Part shown: positions 60,715 to 64,000 of the stretch, piece after piece | Position numbering within the stretch: the stretch's first letter is position 1 | How the letters are laid out: every line of letters starts with the position of its first letter | Source: Acephala macrosclerotiorum | Taxonomy: Eukaryota; Ascomycota; Leotiomycetes; Helotiales; Mollisiaceae | Assembly (NCBI GenBank): GCA_014904845.1 | Contig: MU119462.1 | Span: 1 to 64,000 of the forward strand | Reading direction: 5' to 3' | DNA length: 64,000 nt | Made by a program: the position numbers and the translations under genes | Notes under the pieces: generated by a model | Databases searched by the model: none | What the model was told of the DNA's origin: nothing | The model's input: only the letters and a program-made list of their open reading frames with translations

Positions 60715-61637
60715 GTATATGTAACCACAGTAGGTTTAGAAAGAAAAATTAGATGGAATATAAGAAAATGTTCGATCTCGTTCAAAATACACTTTTTGCC
60801 TCGGCGCTGAACTGAACAAGTGAAGGAATGAATCCGATAAGTCGTCCCCATGAATCTCGGTTTACATGTCGGACAATCCGAAGTTTTGTTGCAAATCATG
60901 AGGGCGGCAGCTGGAGGACGACCAATGATCCACCCAGCGGAGGATGTCCCCGAAGGCTTCCGCCGTGCTCTGGTGGTACTAGTGGTCATCCCTCCGTTTC
61001 CGTTCCTGCCCATCCGATGTACAACAAAAAGACTGAGTTTGTTGCGCATCCTACTCTCTCAGGGAAAAACGGACATTGAGAATTGGGGAGGTTCTGTTGC
61101 GCACCGCACAATCTAACAGCAAGATGGATATTGAATTGTGAAAGTGAAGTGGGAGCTTCTGCGGCCCTACTCCGCCGCACCTAGTATACTCAACTTCGAG
61201 ACTGACTGCTGAGTTCCAAAAGAAAATGGACATTAAGAATCGCTGATACCGATAACGGGCTCACACTCCGCTACGCCGTCGCTCTCCATCACACTACCCA
61301 TATACCATCACCCAGCCAAAACAAATATCATAGTAAATTTTAAGTAATGTTCAATATGATTGTTTTCAAGGCGTTTTGGTGGTTGGTACTGTACATTTAT
61401 AAGCGAGCTGTAAGGCTAACGCCCTTATTTCGAGAGTCCAGAATCCGGCACCTTTTTATAAATAGTGCATCCTTAGAGGGGTTCAAATTTGTCCCTAAGA
61501 TTACCGCTTTTCATAAAACCGGTTCGAGCGATTAAGCAGAGTGGTTGGGCCCGTGCATCAGGCGCCCTAGCCAGCCTTCGGCGGGAACGATAATGTCGCC
61601 TAAGGCCGCCGAAGATGGCCACACACAGCTTGCTAGT
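60715..61637. other. Intergenic, no protein gene; tRNA-like box motifs
   Basis: No protein gene is supported. Near 61520-61545 the text ggttcgagcg followed by aagcagagtggttggg resembles, in reversed order, the B box (GGTTCGA) and A box (TRGCNNAGTGG) of RNA polymerase III genes. I could not fold a tRNA there. Confidence 0.3.
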
Positions 61638-61652
61638 CTATATATTTAAATA
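61638..61652 (+). promoter_or_regulatory. TATA box of the U6 gene
   Basis: The text ctatatatttaaata sits about 26 bases upstream of the inferred U6 start, where a TATA element directs RNA polymerase III at fungal U6 genes. Confidence 0.7.
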
Positions 61653-61666
61653 AGCAAATATTTTCC

Positions 61667-61816
61667 GCCTTCGGGCATTTGGTCAATTTGAAACGATACA
61701 GAGAAGATTAGCATGGCCCCTGCACTAAGGATGTAAGTACTTCTGTCGTAGGATTGTATTAATTCAAGAAACTAATTCCTTCAGGACACGCTCAATCAAA
61801 GAGAAGCTACCAATTT
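61667..61816 (+). ncRNA. U6: U6 spliceosomal snRNA with an intron
   Basis: U6 pairs with the 5' splice site and U2 and forms the catalytic core of the spliceosome. Exon 1 (61667-61732) begins with a GCC-TTCG-GGC hairpin, followed by the ACAGAG box in gatacagagaagattagc with its AGC triad, and the internal stem-loop text catggcccctgcactaagga. Exon 2 (61785 to about 61816) begins gacacgctcaatcaaagaga and ends at a T-run. The two exons join as AAGGAT|GACACG, which is the standard U6 sequence. The mature length is about 98-100 nt, normal for ascomycetes. The intron lies just 3' of the internal stem-loop. A TATA box and T-run flank the gene in the expected places. Confidence 0.95.
61733..61784 (+). 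other. 52-nt GT-AG intron inside U6
   Basis: Donor GTAAGT, branch site ACTAAT near 61770 and acceptor TTCAG are all standard for fungal pre-mRNA introns. No clear RNA polymerase III B box is visible within it, unlike the intron of the Schizosaccharomyces pombe U6 gene. Confidence 0.9.
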
Positions 61817-61821
61817 TTTTT
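61814..61821 (+). terminator. RNA polymerase III terminator
   Basis: Eight T residues directly after the U6 3' sequence accaa, the standard stop signal for RNA polymerase III. Confidence 0.8.
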
Positions 61822-61851
61822 GTCGATCTTTTTTCCCCTTCTTTTTCGTGA

Positions 61852-61853
<2 letters not shown>

Positions 61854-61883
<30 letters not shown>
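61854..61883. repeat. Homopolymer run of 30 T
   Basis: An uninterrupted T run about 35 bases after the U6 terminator. Its true length may differ because such runs are hard to sequence. The stretch 61884-62213 has no recognised feature. Confidence 0.7.
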
Positions 61884-61884
<1 letters not shown>

Positions 61885-62213
61885 AGAAGCGAAGCTGAAA
61901 TCTTAAGCGAAGAAGAACAGTCACGAGCCGTCGCTTAATAAGGCAATGGGGTGTGATGCATAATGTAGCGCTCATCGGAGGAAGATGCCAGCAAGCTACG
62001 ACAGAGGGACCATGAGCAGTGTATTAGCTTTAGGGCATATGTCCAGTAGGTCACTTCACCATTTCAAGTCATCCCACATTGCGCTGGCACATCGCTGAGG
62101 CCCCGCGATGTTGGCGCATACAGAGTCTGAGCAGGCGCTGGTCGCAATGTGGTTGGTGCCCTCAGCAATCGCCGCGTCAGTGAATGTGTGGTGCGCAGGC
62201 TCCTGCGTAGGAA

Positions 62214-62830
62214 TTAGGGACACCTCTGCGTTTCAATCATATGGTGTTGGCTCACTACGTAGCTTTTGGTAATCGTATCCTCGATTCCTTCTTTGCAAAG
62301 TTCTTCATGATGGTGCTGCTTAACTTCGCTGCTTCTTTTTGAGATAGCAGCCTGGGCATGCCTGGCAAGACGCACTCCTCCACCACGATAATCAACAGAA
62401 GAGCCAACATATTTCCCACGACGAATTATTCGATCGGTCTTGCGACGATTTTCGGGCTCCCCTAATATTTCCCATCGAACTGTACTATCGAGGTGGGCAA
62501 GCCAACATTTTGTCTGGTCTGGCTCAGTTTTGGCATCTCCAGAAGATCATCAAATGTCGGTTGAATCTTGCTGAGGACTTTCTGGACATACTTGGGAATT
62601 TCCTTGGGATGAGATCTCGAGTGTTGAAACCCGGTTAACGTTCAAACGGTGAAAACTGCTGTTCCCATAGCCCTTGCGTTTCGTACAAGTTTCTTGAATT
62701 TCGGACAAGGCAGTCGGGTCGGGTATTCGACTAGCTCCATCAATGCAACGTTCAATCTTTTGCTGAAACTTAGTAATATCCTGGTCGATGTATGGGATTG
62801 CTGCGACCGGCTGGGATTGGGCGTGTTCAT
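62214..62830 (-). pseudogene. Degenerate GIY-YIG-like protein
   Basis: A frame without ATG runs from about 62540 to a TAA at 62214-62216. It contains HLDSTVRWEILGEPENRRKT, then RRGKYVGSSVDYRGGGVRLA and RHAQAAI, then HHHEELCKEGIEDT. The part around KYVGSS with the following Gly and Arg-x-x-x-H resembles the core of GIY-YIG nuclease domains; this is a resemblance by eye. Upstream, another frame carries HPKEIPKYVQKVLSKIQPTF and DDLLEMPK (62613-62530), joined to the first by a frame change near 62530, and a stop lies near 62642. The protein probably belongs to a repetitive fungal family and is no longer functional. Confidence 0.4.
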
Positions 62831-62975
62831 GCCATTCAGTATCCCGCTTGTTGGGGCTGTCTTTAGTAATCATGTCTTCGACTCCAATGAGTCCCATCTC
62901 GACAGTATCGAGATTTATAAGTGATCTTTTATAATTAGGGGTTATTACAGCGGAGAAAGAGTCTTAGCAAGCCCG

Positions 62976-63962
62976 AGGATTTACCGAAGGTGGTGGCTAG
63001 TCTTCTGGCTCGACTTAGTATGTATAATGCAAGATAATACAGAAGATTGGAGGTTTGAGTCAGCGAAGATGTCCGAGGTCTATACCAATTCTTATTTAAC
63101 GATAGCTGCAGCGAACGCAAATAAGGACGCCGAAGGATTTCTTAATCCGCAACCATTTAAGTATGCTTCTTTGAGTCTTACTTCTACATCTGGAAAATCA
63201 ACTCAGATCTATCTCCAGAGAAGCTTCGACAGCCTTCCGTCAGCCAACGCTCCTGTAGCTTAGCTATTAGATTCCCGAGCGTGGACTATGTAGGAGCAGT
63301 GCCTTTCACTACGGATTGTACGATTCTGTACGGAGCGGATGACATGGTAGTGCAAGCAATATGTGTACCTTGAAGCCCATGCGGATCCGGACCTTCAACA
63401 TTTATACAGAAAATATTCTACAGAGGCACTTTGGACAACGCCGTGGAAGGACCTAGTGATAGGGTTTTTACGACGTGCTCATCACATATGACACTACAAG
63501 CTGCCTGCTCTTGCGGGTCTCGCTACTAGCTTGGCGGAGTTGCACGGTAAAGGGTACTGCGCAGGACTTTGGTATGATGAGATGCCACGTTGTCTTCTGT
63601 GGCAGCCAAAGGAAACTGGACAAGTGTCGTCGAAGTACTTAGCGCGGAGCTGGAGCTGGGCATCAGTCAATGGTCCTATCGATTACTACTGGCTTGACTT
63701 CGGAGTCAATAGGGATCTAGAGTCGGTTGTGGTTCACGGATATCACATCCAAACGTCGAAAGAGAGTTCCTATGGTGCTGTCAAAGAAGGTGCATACCTC
63801 ACACTTACGGCTCCATTGGCCCCGCTACAACAAAGTGCCAACCTGAAGGGGGAATTTCAAGAGAAGACCTACTACGAATTCAGCGATCCCAAGAGTGACG
63901 ACGAGGGAGCAGAGTGCAGCTTTGACCTCGCCTTGCCCGTAAGGAAACGAGAGACATTCTAG
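62976..63962 (+). pseudogene. HET-domain protein, nonsense-inactivated
   Basis: One uninterrupted reading frame runs from about 62988 to 63962 and shows HET-domain landmarks in order: FWLDLVCIMQDNTEDWRFES, AKMSEVYTNSYLTIAAA, DSRAWTM followed by EQCLSLRI, KLPALAGLATSLAEL and SWSWASVNGPI. HET proteins trigger cell death when unlike hyphae fuse. The frame is broken by TAG at 63261-63263, 63291-63293 and 63348-63350 and by TGA at 63489-63491, with no frame shift. The second TAG replaces the Gln expected in the conserved WT-x-QE motif. The N-terminal third of the HET domain upstream of 62976 is not readable. The gene's true 5' end is lost or lies in the scrambled text before it. Confidence 0.75.
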
Positions 63963-64000
63963 GGCTGATACTAGTATATGGATGTACGATGAGTAGCTCC

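Noticed and set aside
60711..61049. 112-residue minus-strand frame downstream of the MFS gene
   Set aside because: It overlaps the MFS 3' end and shows only a low-complexity basic sequence.
61854..61883. 30-T run as a poly(A) tail of a retroposed copy on the minus strand
   Set aside because: No processed gene sequence or target duplication was seen next to it, so it is listed only as a homopolymer.

Overview
The window is nuclear DNA of a filamentous ascomycete (Pezizomycotina). The signs are protein genes with many 48-60 base GT-AG introns carrying CTAAC/CTGAC branch sites, a Zn(II)2Cys6 protein, a HET-domain remnant, a hydrolase-NACHT-ankyrin NLR-type protein, an A-T-TE NRPS-like gene and a long AT-rich block of the kind left by repeat-induced point mutation (RIP). 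A Leotiomycete is possible but is only a guess.

Layout. Bases 1-13440 are almost pure A/T with no usable ORF; the few C residues left are nearly all in CpG. Inside are two diverged copies of one long repeat, the first split by a 2.2 kb insertion that carries a tandem array. From 13.9 to 18.6 kb lie an NTF2/SnoaL-like gene, the serine-pathway gene for phosphoserine aminotransferase and an atypical SDR. From 19.5 to 27.3 kb is a decayed stretch: an A-T-TE NRPS-like pseudogene, remains of an unknown gene, and a small Zn2Cys6 protein followed by a degenerate relative. From 28.2 to 34.2 kb are the housekeeping gene TRS120 (TRAPPII) and an MDR oxidoreductase. From 35.0 to 46.5 kb are the NLR-type gene, a secreted carboxylesterase and two damaged genes, one with a 2EXR domain. 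From 48.7 to 60.7 kb are a second carboxylesterase, a Dal5/Soa1-type permease, a TauD/Jlp1-type dioxygenase, an arylsulfatase and a divergent drug-type MFS transporter. The last 3.3 kb hold a U6 snRNA gene, a GIY-YIG-like remnant and a HET pseudogene.

How the genes fit together. The permease, Fe(II)/2-oxoglutarate dioxygenase and arylsulfatase lie in a row on the minus strand and match the three activities yeast uses for organic sulfur (Soa1, Jlp1, Bds1), so they probably form a sulfonate/sulfate-ester scavenging cluster. Several stop codons in damaged genes (NRPS-like, HET, the unknown gene near 24.3 kb) are TAG or TAA where C-to-T change at CpA would explain them, so RIP-like mutation may have acted outside the AT-rich block.

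The most unusual item is the U6 snRNA at 61667-61816. It is interrupted by a 52-base mRNA-type intron just 3' of the internal stem-loop, and removing it restores a standard U6 sequence. Introns were reconstructed by eye; where a model's exon sum is a multiple of three this is stated.
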